From NCBI GenBank assembly GCA_009192285.1, contig WBVU01000011.1, forward strand, positions 1,298,668-1,362,667: a stretch of DNA of 64,000 nucleotides. The letters run 5' to 3'. Source of the DNA: Morchella semilibera. Taxonomy: Eukaryota > Ascomycota > Pezizomycetes > Pezizales > Morchellaceae. The translations under genes and the position numbers were made by a program. A model generated the notes under the pieces. The model searched no databases. It was not told the origin of the DNA and was given only the letters and a program-made list of their open reading frames with translations. Shown here one piece after another: positions 23,833 through 36,855 of this stretch. Numbering within the stretch: the first letter of the stretch is position 1; each line of letters starts with the position of its first letter.

Positions 23833-24656
23833 ATGGCTATCCCTCCGAAGCAGCTCAACACTGACTATCCGGTATATTTTTCTCCCTATGTCTTTATACC
23901 GTTTTAATGGCTTGTGGATTTTCTTTGGCTAATAACTTGCTTAGGTCATTGACACGGATCCGTAAGCTGCTCAATCACCACCCAAATCTTAAACCATATG
24001 ACTGAAATGCGGTTCATAGTCACTTTTGGCGTGTTATTCGCTATGCTCGCCCATCTGATTATGCCATAGGAGCTGGTACCGCGGCTGCTGGGCCGGCCCT
24101 CTTCTGGCTGTGGGAGAAAAAGTCCCCAGCAATGCTTCCTAAGGGTGCATTCGCACAGAGCATGCGTGTTGCCGGAGCCCTCGGTCTAACAGCGGGTTTC
24201 TTAAGATTCTACCTTGGATCATCCCGTATGCCCATTCTGGATATCCACGGTCTTTGAAAATAAGACCTAAAAATAGAATAAAACAGGATAAAAACTGATA
24301 TGCTTTGAACCGGCAGTGCGTTTTTGGGGCTGGACAGAGAACCAACGGGAGGTGGACATGGATATGAAGGAAATGGTAGAAAAAGTCAAGAGAAAGGAGC
24401 CACTTTACGGAGAGTCCATCTTGACCCCGTACATGCAGGGGGTCGCCGCCCGAAACTCCCGATACTCCCAGGTCTTTTTCCATGTTATGCCATGGTTCAA
24501 TGTTGTTAATCATAATCAGGTAAGGCTGTTCAGTATCCGTCTTGATGGTGCAGTTTTGGCTAACAAAATTTATAGCACGGCGTTGACACGACCAAGTACT
24601 TTCTTGCTGCTGAAGAGGAACTTGAGAAAGAGCGTGTCCTCCGAGAAGGAAAATAG
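23833..24656 (+). CDS. NADH:ubiquinone oxidoreductase 21-kDa-type accessory subunit
   Basis: This is a fungal accessory subunit of mitochondrial complex I (the family with an N-terminal TDYPVIDTDPHF motif and a C-terminal WGWTENxREV domain). Five exons (23833-23871, 23945-23961, 24020-24225, 24317-24519, 24576-24656) give 181 aa: MAIPPKQLNTDYP, VIDTDP, then HFWRVIRYARPSDYA, a Gly/Ala-rich segment with a likely membrane stretch (GAGTAAAGPALFWLW), RFWGWTENQREVDMDMKEM, SPYMQG-like TPYMQGVAARNSRYS and NHNQHGVDTTKY. Exon 2 is only 17 nt. No cleavable presequence is obvious. It converges on MED17 with 85 bp between the stop codons. Confidence 0.88.
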
Positions 24657-24741
24657 ATACTCAAGCAACGAAAGACCATTTCTCAGTCGGTACAGGAATA
24701 TACATACTCGCAATACTGTAAAGAATATCTTACTTCCTTAT

Positions 24742-26706
24742 TTAGAACTCTTTCAGTAAATCTTGTAAGCTTTTACCCGCCTCGTTACCATCCCACACAA
24801 ACCTAGTGTCTATTCCACCAATTGCTCCTGTAATAATGGACAACCCTACTCTGGTTACCTCCACTCGGATTTTTCTTGTCTGTTTTTCAACATTCCTCAT
24901 CTCATTTCCCTGGGCTATTTGTTGCCACTTATCGCCCATACATCGAATTTCGTTTACAACGCTTCGCTCCAAACACCAGCAAAGATACAGTTCCATCTCT
25001 TCTACAGAGCTAAACTTATTCTCACCCATTAACCGCGCAGACACCCCATCATGCGATGTATTGATGGTGAATCCAGTTCCATATAACGGGTGCCCTAACA
25101 TTGTCGACATCTGAATTTCAACTTTCCAACCACCCGGTAACACAAGTGTAGCCTCGCTTTCTAGCCTCCCCATAAAAGCATCCACAGCAGTCTCCACGTC
25201 CCTAATTTCGGGTTGTCGGCAGTTTTGTAAAGGTTTTAATGAGTATTCGCCATGTAGACCCGCAGACTTTGTGATGCCAATTAGAGTCTTAAGCAGATCT
25301 TGCAAATGACTAAGGTGTTGGTGGTGAATGAGATGTGTTGCAATCGGTCTCACCAAGAGAAGTGGAGGCACAGGTTGCTTTCTCTGGCTTAGCGCAGGTG
25401 GGGGCTTGCTTCTCTTCTTGAGGCTCAATCTATGATTATATGATAGTAGTATCCTAAAGGCCGTTGCTACTCCTTGTGCCAATGCGCTTTCTGGACTGTG
25501 GACATCGAGCGTCGTATCATCATCAAGAGGGGCCTATATATCTATCTATCAGTGATTTTTCTCCCCCCCCCCCCTTCCTCCGTGGGTGATAGATTGAGTA
25601 AACTTACCATATCTATTATGATGCTTCGATGCTCCCCGAGCTGAAGTGTTACACCATCCTCGGTGGTTCTTATTCCTTGATTCGCCATAATCCTTGCCTC
25701 TCTCATGATTTCGAAGAAAAGCTCGTCCTCGTAAACAAAGTTTCGAGCGCGTTCAATCACATCCTTAACTGATGTAGATTTCTTTTTTCCACTCTGGATA
25801 CTGACTCCCTTAATCTCCCCGTTCTCCATCACACGCACTCTAAGCATCGCCTTCCCAAGAGACCCAGTGGTAGCCACATCGTCCATTACAACACTTCCAT
25901 CTTCATCTCTTCTTAACGCTCCTATGCCCTTACTCTTATATTCCGTAGCCGATTCCGCGAATCCATATCTAACGCCTAGGGTCTGCCGTTCTCGAGGCAT
26001 ACGTGTTATTACCCAGCCCTCGTCTCGAATAGCCAGAACTTGCTCCCAGTATCTACTTTCCTTCTCGACCTCTCGCCCAAGTTTCTCAGACGCACTCAGT
26101 AAGGCGTCTGCCGCCGAGTTTAATCCTTCCATCTTCCAAGCTCTTGAAACAATCTCGTCATCCTTGATTGCTTTCGGATCGGGTTTGCGCTGAATCTTAT
26201 CGAAACCTAAGCTTCCAGCGGGTACAGCTTCCTTAAGAGCCGGGGAGAAGGTCAAAGTGCCTATTTCCGGATTATGCAAAGATACAAGAACAGAGATATA
26301 ATCAAGCCCAAAGAGAGCTTCATTTAAGGCATGCCTATTTTCAGGTTTGTTCGCTGTTAGCGACCTTTGGTAGCATCCGGAGCGAGAAGCACCAAATATG
26401 CACATACCCTACCAACGCTGCCATCTCCGCCTTTGCCTTGATCTTCAGTTCCATGGAATTCTCCTGATCACTAACCGCCTTGTCCGCAATACCTCCATTT
26501 TCTTGATTTTCGGAATCCACGTGAAGCTCATCGTCTTGTGGCTCGTCTTTACCAGCAGCTATCTCTTCCTCAAGCAGGCTCTCGTTGACATCGCGGAAAT
26601 GGCCACGTTGGGCCTGTATTCTACTAATGAGAGACGAGACTGAGGTTTCTTCGAGGTTCTCTTCAGGCCAGGACTTTAAGGAGAGTAAAAGTTGATTTGT
26701 ATTCAT
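24742..26706 (-). CDS. med17: Mediator subunit 17 (Srb4)
   Basis: Med17 is the scaffold of the Mediator head module, which links activators to RNA polymerase II. Three exons (26706-26408, 26334-25608, 25533-24742) give 605 aa. Family blocks seen: LNEALFGLDYISVLVSLHNP, SRAWKMEGLNSAADALLSA, KESRYWEQVLAIRDEGW, MPRERQTLGVRYGFAES, then LRVRVMENG and the conserved FYE-type helix ARNFVYEDELFFEIMREAR. The C-terminal half (25482-24742) is less conserved but continuous in frame and ends SLQDLLKEF. The start at 26706 (MNTNQLLLSLKSWPEENLEE) matches fungal Med17, which begin with a short Leu/Ser-rich segment. Nothing is odd apart from a C12 run at 25563-25574 within intron 2. Confidence 0.92.
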
Positions 26707-27231
26707 CGTTACCGGTATTTTGGTTTTCGTTGGGCCGCTGATGGGAGTGAAGGGTTGAAGGTCTACATACCATATAAGCCGCAATGTTACACAGTTGATA
26801 CAACGGCTTGCGAGTCCATGAACCCAAACTCGACTTTTGACTGTATCCCTACAGACTACAAGTATTCTTATAAATTAGCTGTCAGTCCCGCCCGTATATT
26901 AATGAGTCGAAATATTTTGTATGGAGTTAAATTATTTATTTGATAAGGGCTGTTAGCAAAAGGCAACAACTTTTGCTTTTCTTGGGTAGTACTTCTTGTA
27001 AAATCAACGAAAGTGGCAATCTTTTAAAAAAACTTGTGTTTTTGCCAAGACCGGTAATTTGTAGTTCTTGGCGGAATTGGAACTCTAGAGCTTGCTACAC
27101 CACTTACAATTGATAATAGGTGGTACCATGATGCCTTCTGAGCCTATTTCCTAAATCACATCATTTGGCGGTGATGCCTGGGGAGTGCTGCAAAAAGTCC
27201 ATATCTTAGTATCCCAAGACTTTTAAACATA

Positions 27232-27427
27232 CAGTTTACCTCTGCTATACCGAATGCCAATAAAGCCACAAACCTACTATTACGAACAGGTTTTGGTTAT
27301 CCGAATTTCAATTTCACATAGAAAATGGTGGGATTTTATCTGCTGTACCGAATAATCTGCAATCTGCTGTATCGAACGAAATTTTTTGGAATATGCAGGT
27401 TCGTTATAGCGGAGGGAGATTGACTCT
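27232..27427. mobile_element. Pogo-like MITE (copy 1)
   Basis: The left end CAGTTTACCTCTGCTATACC and the reverse complement of the right end (AGTCAATCTCCCTCCGCTAT, then AACGAACC) resemble pogo/Tigger termini, which read CAGT...CTCCGCTATAACGAACC. Internal partial repeats of the terminus (TGCTGTACCGAA near 27340, TGCTGTATCGAACGA near 27364) support this. A TA precedes the left end. It is non-coding. Confidence 0.55.
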
Positions 27428-27452
27428 ACTTAGACGTTGTGGCGCAGTCAAG

Positions 27453-27551
27453 TACGTATGTACTAGCCGAATTTTCAAGTTTAGGGCGGTTGCCACACAA
27501 CATTTGGTTATATCTCGTCCTAAACTTAAAAATTTGGCAAGTACATACGTA
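27453..27551. repeat. Foldback hairpin 2, about 33-bp arms
   Basis: Positions 27453-27485 (TACGTATGTACTAGCCGAAT...TTTAGG) pair with 27519-27551 with three mismatches by eye; the loop is 33 nt. The architecture matches the hairpins at 11595, 37515, 62269 and 62806, but the sequence is different. Confidence 0.8.
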
Positions 27552-28113
27552 GTAGGCAAAAGGACAGGGCACGGGTCAGGGAAAAGGACCTCAAGGGTGT
27601 TTGTCAGTCGGCTAGCGTCGTTTGCACCAAAAAATACTCAAAGTGCTGTTTTTTTTTGGTGTGCCAAAGGGCAACAACACTAGCGAATTAATCAAATATC
27701 TACGGTGTTTTCTTTCTTTCTCTTTCTTAGATATATCATTATAGTAAGAGCTTATTTGATAGAGCACGAGCAGTTCTTATCAAGTAGGCGCAAATCTATA
27801 AACTACTCCCTGGTCCCAAGGCATTCAGTGAGAAATTGCCCCGTTGCACGCCAGTTTTCACGACCTTTTACTAAATGCCCAAGTAGTCCTGAGAAAATAT
27901 GTGGCTAAGAATGGGAATCTAGCCCGATAAATAGGATTAAAGTAAAGTGATTCATTGTACTAGGACTGAGCTTTGATGGTGTAAATATTAATGCTATTCT
28001 ATGTTCGTCAGAAAACCACCTTGGAGAGGGGTTCGCAATTTCTTGCTAGCTACACCTTTGCCCTTCAAACACTTTTCTTTATTCACCAAATCTGCGGCAC
28101 CATGAAAACTTTT

Positions 28114-31100
28114 TTACATGAATGCACACCACCCAATATACCTAAATAGTCTTTGTCAGTATAATCCAAAAAATAAACCCACAAGTCTAACCTACATTGC
28201 ACAAAGATTACCCGGGTCGACAGCTGATCTTAATAATTCCTGGACTTGTCCCTCTACCGACAGCGGAACAGTTTCACCTTGAAACAGGCCCCGGAGTTTA
28301 TTCTGAATGTTCTTTAAGACATCTTTAGGCGTCTCAGGAATTTTCGGGTTTGCTTTCTTCTATAATCGGGTGAGACACTCAACGCGTACGAGTCTCCACT
28401 TAATATTCAACGTTGACTTTGCTTACCTTCTTGACCATATCAACGGCCGGATCATGTAGAAAGGTTTCTAGGACTGTCATAAGTGTATCTTCGTTGTTCC
28501 TCAACACCCTAATTGCTGTTTCACAGGTTCTCCGGAAGGTACCTATGGTCAAAGTATCATTATAAATGCCAGTATCAAAGTGTCTCTTGATGATGGGCCG
28601 TACCTTCATATCCTGTCACACCAAGTGCATCGACCATGTTGTGTGTGAGACGGAAAGGTACTTTTTCTGGTTTCTCAAATCCTAGCCCCTGTAGAAGTTT
28701 CTTGAGAAAGAGATAAACCACCTAAAATTATGTCAACACTCACCTTGTCAAATAGGCAATTGAAATCGACGTGAAGAGTATCGCCGTTTGTTTCATCGAA
28801 GAGAATGTTCTCTCCGTGGCGGTCACCGAGTCTATACCAATCAGAGAACTGTTATATCTAGGAATAAATAAATCATCTAAAGATTATACCCTAATATGTG
28901 TCCAACCATCGACATAACTGCCGAGGTTCTCGAGTAACCGATCCTACTAGCGAACCAAGCAGCTGGACCTGAAAACATTTCAACAAACCATTCATGAAAT
29001 ACGGGAGGATATCTAAGGTGAATTAATATTCTTTCCTCACTTGAGACTAAAGGATGATTCACGAGGTTACCTTGAAAGCACCCCATCCGTAAATATATGA
29101 TAGTTTGGGGGTTCTTTACACGCTTGATCGAGAAGAGTACGAATTTCGGCGTACTGATATATGCATAAATAACTATGTTAATACCCACTCTCCCCCCCCC
29201 CCCCAAAAAAAAAAAAAAAAAAAAAAAAAAAGAGAGAGAGAGAGAGAAAAGACCGGAATCGACCGATGGCTTACCTGAATAATAATTCCCTTTGTCTTAT
29301 AGGATTTTAAAAGGATGTCCCGAAGTGTACGTACGTTATTAACCCACTCAATAAGACCGCATTCTTCGTTCAAAGGGGTGACCATATATGTTCGAATATC
29401 TTGTAAATAATTAGCAAGTCGAGAGCTCTTGCTTAGAAGGGGTTATATATTGTATCCTACATAAACGCCTCCGACTAGAATCGGCGTCTTTCTTCAGGAA
29501 ACGATTGATCATATTATTGAATTCCATTAAACGAGCGTCTTTACGTAGATCATCCTTTGGTTTACATAAAAATGGATAAAGTTTACCATCGGATCCACGC
29601 ATCTTGATTTTTCGAGGCTTCTGCAGAGAAGACATGATGTCCGCATCGTCGGCGAACCCTAAAAGAATTTCAGCCACCTGCACCTCTAGGGGGAACAGGT
29701 CTTAAAGACCTTGCTCACAAAGAATAAAAGTATACGTACCTGCAATTGTAGGTGCAGATAGATTGAATGGAACATTATTTTTTATAGATTCGGGAGTTGG
29801 AGGAAGTGTCACTGTAAGAACTGTTTGTAAAGGTATCACAAGCATGCAAGGTGCTACGGGATGATGGAATCCAAGGTCCTTCGTTAAGCTGACAGTGACT
29901 GCTTTTGAAGGCAAATCTGCGTCACAGAGACGTAGCAGCTGGTCTGTGAGCTTTTGTGCTTGCAATATCAGGTTCTTCAACTCAATATCTGCTTCTTTCC
30001 GCGCCTTAGAGCCAGCTGAACAGTTTTCTTTTATCTTGTTGATTATCCTCGTGCCACGACTAGATCTCTCTCTTGATGTTGACTTGCACACCGCTGTGAG
30101 CGACCAGAGGGCCTGTCTGGGATGAGTCGAAACAACCTTAACAATGATATTCTGAAGATGTATGTAGACCTCTTGACTAGGATGGACAAGCCTAGAAATT
30201 ATTTGGGGAAATGCGGTATAAAACATCCACGCGGGTAGTCTTTCGCTATATCTTTGTACCGAAGCATGTAGTTGGGTTAAATGCTTAGACTTTTCTTTTA
30301 GAATGTGATTTCTAAAATCCGCGTTTCCGTGGACCTCTTCCAATTGCTGGCTCTCGCCTAAATCTAACCAAAGGGTTAGTACTCTAGGCATTGTCTGAAA
30401 TATATATTTTGTTCCAAATGCAAGAGCACGAAGGTAAGACTGGCAGACTAATTTCGCCATTTCTCCGTTTAAGAAGGACTGGCTTTGATTGAGTGGCGCA
30501 ATTCCCTTTTCGGCCTCATAAAGCTTATTATAATGCCGTCCGAGAAAGTAATGACCTTGTTCCCATCTAGCAAAGTATGCTGATGCTTTAAGGTATTTCG
30601 AGATGATCTCTTTTGAATGGGTTTGTCCTGCCCCATCCAGCCACCTTGCCAGCAAAAGCATTGCCTTTGCTGGAACAATATCTTGGGGATAACTCTTTCC
30701 AGATTGAACAGTTGCAGTGATAGGGTCGTTGGTTTGTATCATATTTGAAGAAATCGCTCCCTCGAGAGTTTGTATTGCTTTTCGATGTTGGCCTTCGTGC
30801 CATAGTAGTTTCGCATGTTCCACAGTCGCGAATGGTGCACCGAGTCTTGAGGCATGGAGAACAGAATTAAATGACTGATGTATTTGGCCTGCCTTCCTTG
30901 CAAACCGAGCACTGGCGAGCCAAGTGGACGCAATATTTTCCTGAGCCGATTCGGCACTATACCAATCAGTTTTGCTCAAATGTCTTTTTAGGGGTAGTTT
31001 TTCATACCCGGAGAGCTGGAATGCAGCTCGGCGAAGAGCTAGAATGTACTGCTTATGATTGGAATAGGTTCCCATCACATCAAGACGTCTCTCTAGGTTG

Positions 31101-34100
31101 GCGGAGAAACCAGCTTTATCAAAAGTTCCTTGCTGCAATGTCAAACTAATTTCCTCAAGCTCTGATAACGAATGAAGTTTGACCATTGAATCATGGCATT
31201 GGCGTAAAGACCCAGTTAGAGATTCCGACAATCTACTTACGACACTTTCCCGCGCCCCAGCTATTTCTCTTATAAAGGTATCTGTGTCCTGCTTACGCAG
31301 CGCGGATAAGGCGCCGCCTATTTTGATCTCATAAGATGATTCTGTCAAACCCTCTGACCTTGTGAGATAATTATCTAGCACATCCCATTTTCCAGAAATC
31401 CAAGAAGCTTCAATCGCAAATTCTAATATCCTAGGGTGTAGATTTTGGGAGTCGGCCATCATTCCATCGGCATAGTTTAGTAGCACTTCTAAATGTTGTG
31501 TTAGAAGACCAATAAACGATGTTGATGAAAATAACCATACCGTGTTGCCCGGACTCTTTTAAACAGGTTAATAGATTTGTCTGAATTTCCAAATCATCTG
31601 GCTTCTCGCATAAGAGAAGCTCGTACCAACTCTGGGCAGCTGTCCATCTTCCAGCCTTCCGATGTTCGAGGATCTGTTGGTCGTGATTGAGAACAGGCAG
31701 TTTGTTCGAAATGCCCTCAATACCGTCCGGTTCGTCAATCTGGGTATAAATATGCTGCAACCTCTCATACAAAGGCGTCATCTCAGCTTCAGATATGGTG
31801 TCTCTCTTCTGGCGAATGTGTTGCTCCCAGTAAAAAAGGGCTCTTGCATATGATTGGCACTCAAATGAACGTATACCCATCATATCCGGAGGTATTACAG
31901 AAAGGACCGACTCGACTCGCTGAACAGCAATATCCTTCCCAGTTTCATCTTCTAAAGCAACATGACGGTTTTGTTGCCTTGCTCGTTGAACCTGAAGCGA
32001 TGAGTTTAGTTTTTTCTTGTCGCGCAGCCACCTTGTTAAATGGTCTATGAGAAGAAACACCGTCTATAAACACCCATCAGTTTCCCCCTGGCATTAGAGT
32101 GATTCAAAACAAACCTCGCTGCATTGCTTAAGATTCTCTGAAGCCATGATACTTTCTGGACCTTCAGCGGGTCGTAGCACGGCCAATATTTCGCTAGCAA
32201 TGTTACTCCGATCACTATCCTCCCCTCCTATAATAACATTCAAAGTGACAAATGGTAGCAAAAATATGGATATGGAGATATCTTGGCCTTTTAAAATCCG
32301 GCCGCAAATTGAAAAAATAGCTTCGGCGTTTGCTCCCCTTGCCTTCGACAACAAATCCATAAGTAATAAGTGAAGCCAGTTACGGTGTGTCTTGTTTAAA
32401 GAGAAAATGGGGTATGTACAAGCTGGAGTCTGGGCGTTTTGCTGCAGGATATACTTAGAACCCAAAAACGGCGTCAAAGCACTCCGGGCCGTGGTACTAA
32501 AGGACGCCCACCTCTCAGCTGCTACTGTAGAGTGAGGAATTCGCGCGCCGCGGGTGCGGCTAACATCAACTCCTACTTCGATAAATCTCAGTAGCTCTTG
32601 CATTCCAAATGCGAGGAAAGCCTGGACTTTCGTATTGGTAGCTGAAAGAAATGCCTTCACAACCTTTTCCTCTAGAAAAAAAACAACAAACTCAACACTC
32701 TCGTCCGCCTTCTCAAAATTATGCAGGACCATCATATCGCGTGTTTCACGGGCTGCTTCAACACGATTTGGATCCACGGCTCCTACTAAACCGAGCGACT
32801 CAGCGCAAAGACGTTGAATATTTAACTGAACCCTTGGGTTGGAGTTTGAGTCCACATGTCCGAATGCAACAATGACATCCAAAAGTGTTCTTATTAGCTG
32901 AGGAACCATTTCGTCAGGCTGTTCGTTTATTGCAGCTGTATGTATGAATTCCTGGTTTTCTCTAATAAACCCCGTTAACTCAATCAGTGCCTGCTCTACA
33001 ACGGCTACATTTTCGTGACGGCATCGCCGTGAAAGAAGGTCGAAACGCTGTTTCACACCAATAGAACATCTCCATTCTTTTAGTTGTGCTTCGAAATGTG
33101 AAGATGATGGTATTAACGCCAAAGAAGGGATTATGCCAACATCCTTTTCGATAGCTTGAGAATATTTGTTGAAAAAGTGTGTAATAATTCCCTGAGCTCT
33201 CTTCCTAGCATCTTCCTGAAAATCATTCCAGTATTGTAATATCACTGAAAAGGTCTGGACTATCAGTGGGCTGATCACTTCTGCGGGTAAGGTTGTTATA
33301 ATTGCAGTCCATGCATATAAAGCGCTTGTCCGCAATTGTTCAGTTTCCAGTGCGGATTGTAAACAGGCGCATATCTAGACATAGTTAGGGCGGTTTTTAA
33401 GACTAAAAGGGAAGAGTAACGAAGTAAATTTACCTGCGGTAGTGCGCCGCTTATATACCTCCCCGCTAATATAACCATCTCCTCAATGGCTTTTATTATC
33501 CGAATTTTATCTACCATATGGGTATGGGTCTCTTTCAATGATGTCATAAATTCGGTAAATATTCCGAGAACATTCAACTTGAAAAACTCATCGAGAGGCG
33601 CTTCATTATTCTCGGTAGGTTTCGTTCTGCTTAGCTCGGCTACTAACGATAGTGCTCTATATATCTATTTGACTTAGTATATATATTTCCTAAGCCAGGA
33701 ATGCTTTCAAGGTACAAACCGGTTCCTTATTCTCCTTGTCCGCATCCCCAGCGGCTTTTAATAGTTCAGTTGCAAGAGGAATTTTCTCAGGCCTCACCAA
33801 CTCTCTCAATGAACAGGTTCTAAAATTCTCCGAAGCGTTTATAAGTAGAGCCATTGTCGTTTGCTCCGCCCCCACCCCTTGGGCAAGAAGAAGAGCAAGA
33901 ATGAAGGTCATGTTTTCATGGCATATAACCCAAGAGCTCTTGCCACATGCTTGAGCAATCCGCTCAACTATTTCTACCCGTTTCCACAATATCATGTACG
34001 GTAATGTATAGGTTTGAGTGGCCCCCAGGAAGTCGTCTACAGTGATCCCTAAAATATCCGAAAGGTAAACTACAATCTGTGGTTTAGATTGTAACTGTTT

Positions 34101-36763
34101 AACAACACTTGCGCTGATGCTACGCCAATATGGTGTAAGTAACTGCTTAGGAGTTACATCATGTATTTCTGCAAGGAATTGGATCTAGCACAGTAAGTAT
34201 TTAGGGTACAAAATAATCAACCAGAAATGGATATCCTACTTCGTTGTAAGCAACCCCAATTATGAATGAATTTGCATGTCCAAGGTATTCCACTAGCCGA
34301 ATGAGCGAAAAGTTTAGCTCCGAACCCGCCGATACTCTTGAAAATTATCAGCACAAAACCTTACTGAGTGATCGCACACCAAGCTTACCGCCCTATTTGG
34401 CTCCAGGCCAAAACAAAGGTCTCTTGATATTGTGGCTCATCACTCATCGACTTTGCCCGTAAATAACGGAGGATTTCTATCCTATTTTCTTTCAAAAGTG
34501 CTTCATCATGATTAAACCCGATAAATGACGGTAGCGTTCGTCTGCGAGAAACTTCATTAGCTCGCATTTATCGCAAGAAAATTTGGTAAAGTATACCCAG
34601 CAGCAATCCTAATCTCCCTTCTTGAACTCTTCAGTGATTCGAAACAACATCTTCCAAAGGCCCCGGATAAGCTTAGATGCTTCAAATTTCTTGTGTGATT
34701 CAAAATTCGTCTTATACTCATCAAGCCCCATACACGCACTCTTGAAGAACCCTGGAATTTATCCAGTTTTTGAAGAATCTCTAAACTCGTAAATAGCACA
34801 TCGTTGCGTTCATCGGCATAGGATCTAGCTGCTGAAGATAACTTCGTGGCTTCAACATCACAATAGGAGCAGTAATATTGGGTAGGTTGCAAGTTCTTTT
34901 GATCAAGCTCTAAGCTTTCTGTCAGGTTACCAGCCAAGATACAAGAGATGAGCCCAAGAGATTGAACAACAGTGCATTGATCATTCTCGTTTGTTTTGTT
35001 GAAAGCGTCACCTAGACCCACTGTGTCCAACCCCTTTAGACAAGGTAATCCTTGGTATCCTAGTAAACGAAATGTTTCTAATACCAACGGGTGGGTTTCC
35101 ACACTGGGCAATTCGCCTTTTGTCATGAGTCTAGGGCGTTTTCTGCGCCCGCTGTCATTATCTTTCTGCTCCAAAAACTCTGATGTTTCAATAACCCTGA
35201 GGCGATCGGCCTCCTCCTGCAGTCTTTTATTATTAAAATCCCATACCCCTTCTGTGGTTGATTGTAGGATAGATCTCGCTTTTTCGATGATCTCGGGGTT
35301 TTTAGAAATGTCTAGAATGAGTCGTATTATTACTATCTATGAAACAATCAGTCAATATTTCCATATCGGGTGATAAACTATTTGGGAATATACCTGAAGG
35401 CCATGATCCAGAACTTTCCATGTTCTATCATTACTCATAGCTTTAAACGCCACAGGAAGAGCCTCCTCCCTCAAAAATTCTTCAATCACCAGTGCGTTTT
35501 CCGCGACTAATAAGATTCCAAGAAACACACTTGCCAGAATATGGCCAGTAGGTCGGTTTTCTTGCTCCACCAGTTGACCTAAAGTCTCACTAGCACATCG
35601 TATCATGAAAAGGCATAAATTATTGCATTTCATGCCCCCATATTGCGATCTCGGTATTTGGCTCAGAGCACTCCCCAACGCCTCCAAAATATTGATGCGG
35701 ATTCCAGAAACCTTTGTATTTAACATCGGAATGGGCTCCCAAATCCGCATACTTTTCCATAGCTTTGAAATTTTTTGTAAGAACCACGTGAAATTGTCAG
35801 CCGCAGCCCTTAGTGTGGGAACATGATCGCTAGAAGTAGAGATTCTTGAAAGTATGACAAACATGTGGATTGCTATGCAGGCTGCGTTTTCGGGATCCTT
35901 AATAACAAATCTGAGGGACTGAGGCTTCACTGGGGGGGAATTTGTAGGTAGTTGTGATGGGTTGATTGAAAAGTCTTCGTCTGGAAGCACCAGTCTAAAG
36001 GAATTGGACATAGCAGCTGTGATTTTCGCGGTGCTATGGAATGAATCGATGATACCTTTGTGATTAAAATTGAACATCTCTATCAGCATCGCTTAAGAAT
36101 ATCATCATTACCAACGAAAGGTGCCAAAAAAAGCGTACAAGTAATACAGCTCCGACAGTACCCCATTACCGTTGTCAAATATTTCCACGCCTCAAACTCC
36201 TTTGCTGCAGCTATGAAGATAGCCTCTATTGTCTGTATTAGCTCTAGCTTTATGCTTTCCGCGACTTTGTGCCCAAGAAGTGGAAATAATCTTGGTAGTA
36301 GCCATAAGAATAGTATTGGTCGGTTCGGTTCGGTGACATGCTCGACGGATGGTTGACAGAATAGCACCTGTGGTGATCTTTGAATTGTCAATCTCACCAC
36401 AAGCAAGCTATTCGTTGCCTGGAGCAACAAATCGCTAGTAGAAGCGAAGGGGTCCCCATTTAATAGAATGCTGATTCCAGCTTCCATAACCACTTCTACA
36501 ACTTTGTAGTTTATCCTCACATTGTCTTCAAGGCTTGCGTCCGAAGGGTCCCCATCTGTTCCCATTACTTCCGCTAATAACTGCTGGAAAGTGTCGCGAT
36601 CAACCATCCGAGGCGAACCGCTCCCATTTTTTGATAAATTCTGGACAATAACTGCGACAGAGGAGGGTGGAGGCTGATCTCCATGCTGAGAGCCCGGTAA
36701 TTGTAGAGGCGGTGGCGGCATAGAGCCAGTCACCGCAGTTAATGTTTTTCTCCTAGTGGACAT
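28114..36763 (-). CDS. ATR: ATR/Mec1/Rad3-family checkpoint kinase
   Basis: This is the PI3K-like kinase that senses RPA-coated DNA through ATRIP and activates the replication and DNA-damage checkpoint. The 8.6-kb gene has more than a dozen exons. From the start ([20 protein letters not shown], 36763) come HEAT-type exons to about 32.1 kb, a FAT domain with [13 protein letters not shown] (about 31.8-29.7 kb), then the kinase: [40 protein letters not shown], the catalytic loop [13 protein letters not shown] and [10 protein letters not shown], the latter diagnostic of ATR over ATM or TOR. FATC is split: [11 protein letters not shown] ends at 28196, and a 28-nt last exon (28114-28141) adds YIGWCAFM, fitting the family's YIGWxxF end. 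The kinase introns include a C13-A27-(GA)n tract (29192-29247). An MluI box lies 87 bp upstream. Confidence 0.95.
29192..29247. repeat. Homopolymer and (GA)n tract inside an ATR intron
   Basis: A run of 13 C, about 27 A and then (GA)n lies in the intron between two kinase-domain exons. On the coding strand this is a CT-rich then T-rich tract upstream of an acceptor, so it may act as an oversized polypyrimidine tract. Its length in the assembly is unreliable. Confidence 0.7.
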
Positions 36764-36849
36764 TATATATTAACGGACACAGATTCTTCTCTGGTGGTGA
36801 TGAGATGAGCATGAGAGAAAGGCGGCGAAAACGTGGTGATACCAGGAAG

Positions 36850-36855
36850 ACGCGT
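36850..36855. promoter_or_regulatory. Single MluI box upstream of ATR
   Basis: ACGCGT lies 87 bp upstream of the ATR start codon. A single hexamer is weak evidence, since it occurs elsewhere in the window (for example near 41504, 46765 and 47393). It gains some weight from the paired boxes in front of CSM3, a gene of the same pathway. Confidence 0.35.

Larger units (their letters stand above)
26707..28113. other. Spacer between MED17 promoter and ATR 3' end
   Basis: No gene is visible in this 1.4-kb stretch. It contains a pogo-like MITE (27232-27427), a foldback hairpin (27453-27551) and CTTTCTTT-type low complexity near 27710. Small ORFs on the plus strand around 27390-27910 run through these repeats and have no family signature. 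Confidence 0.55.
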
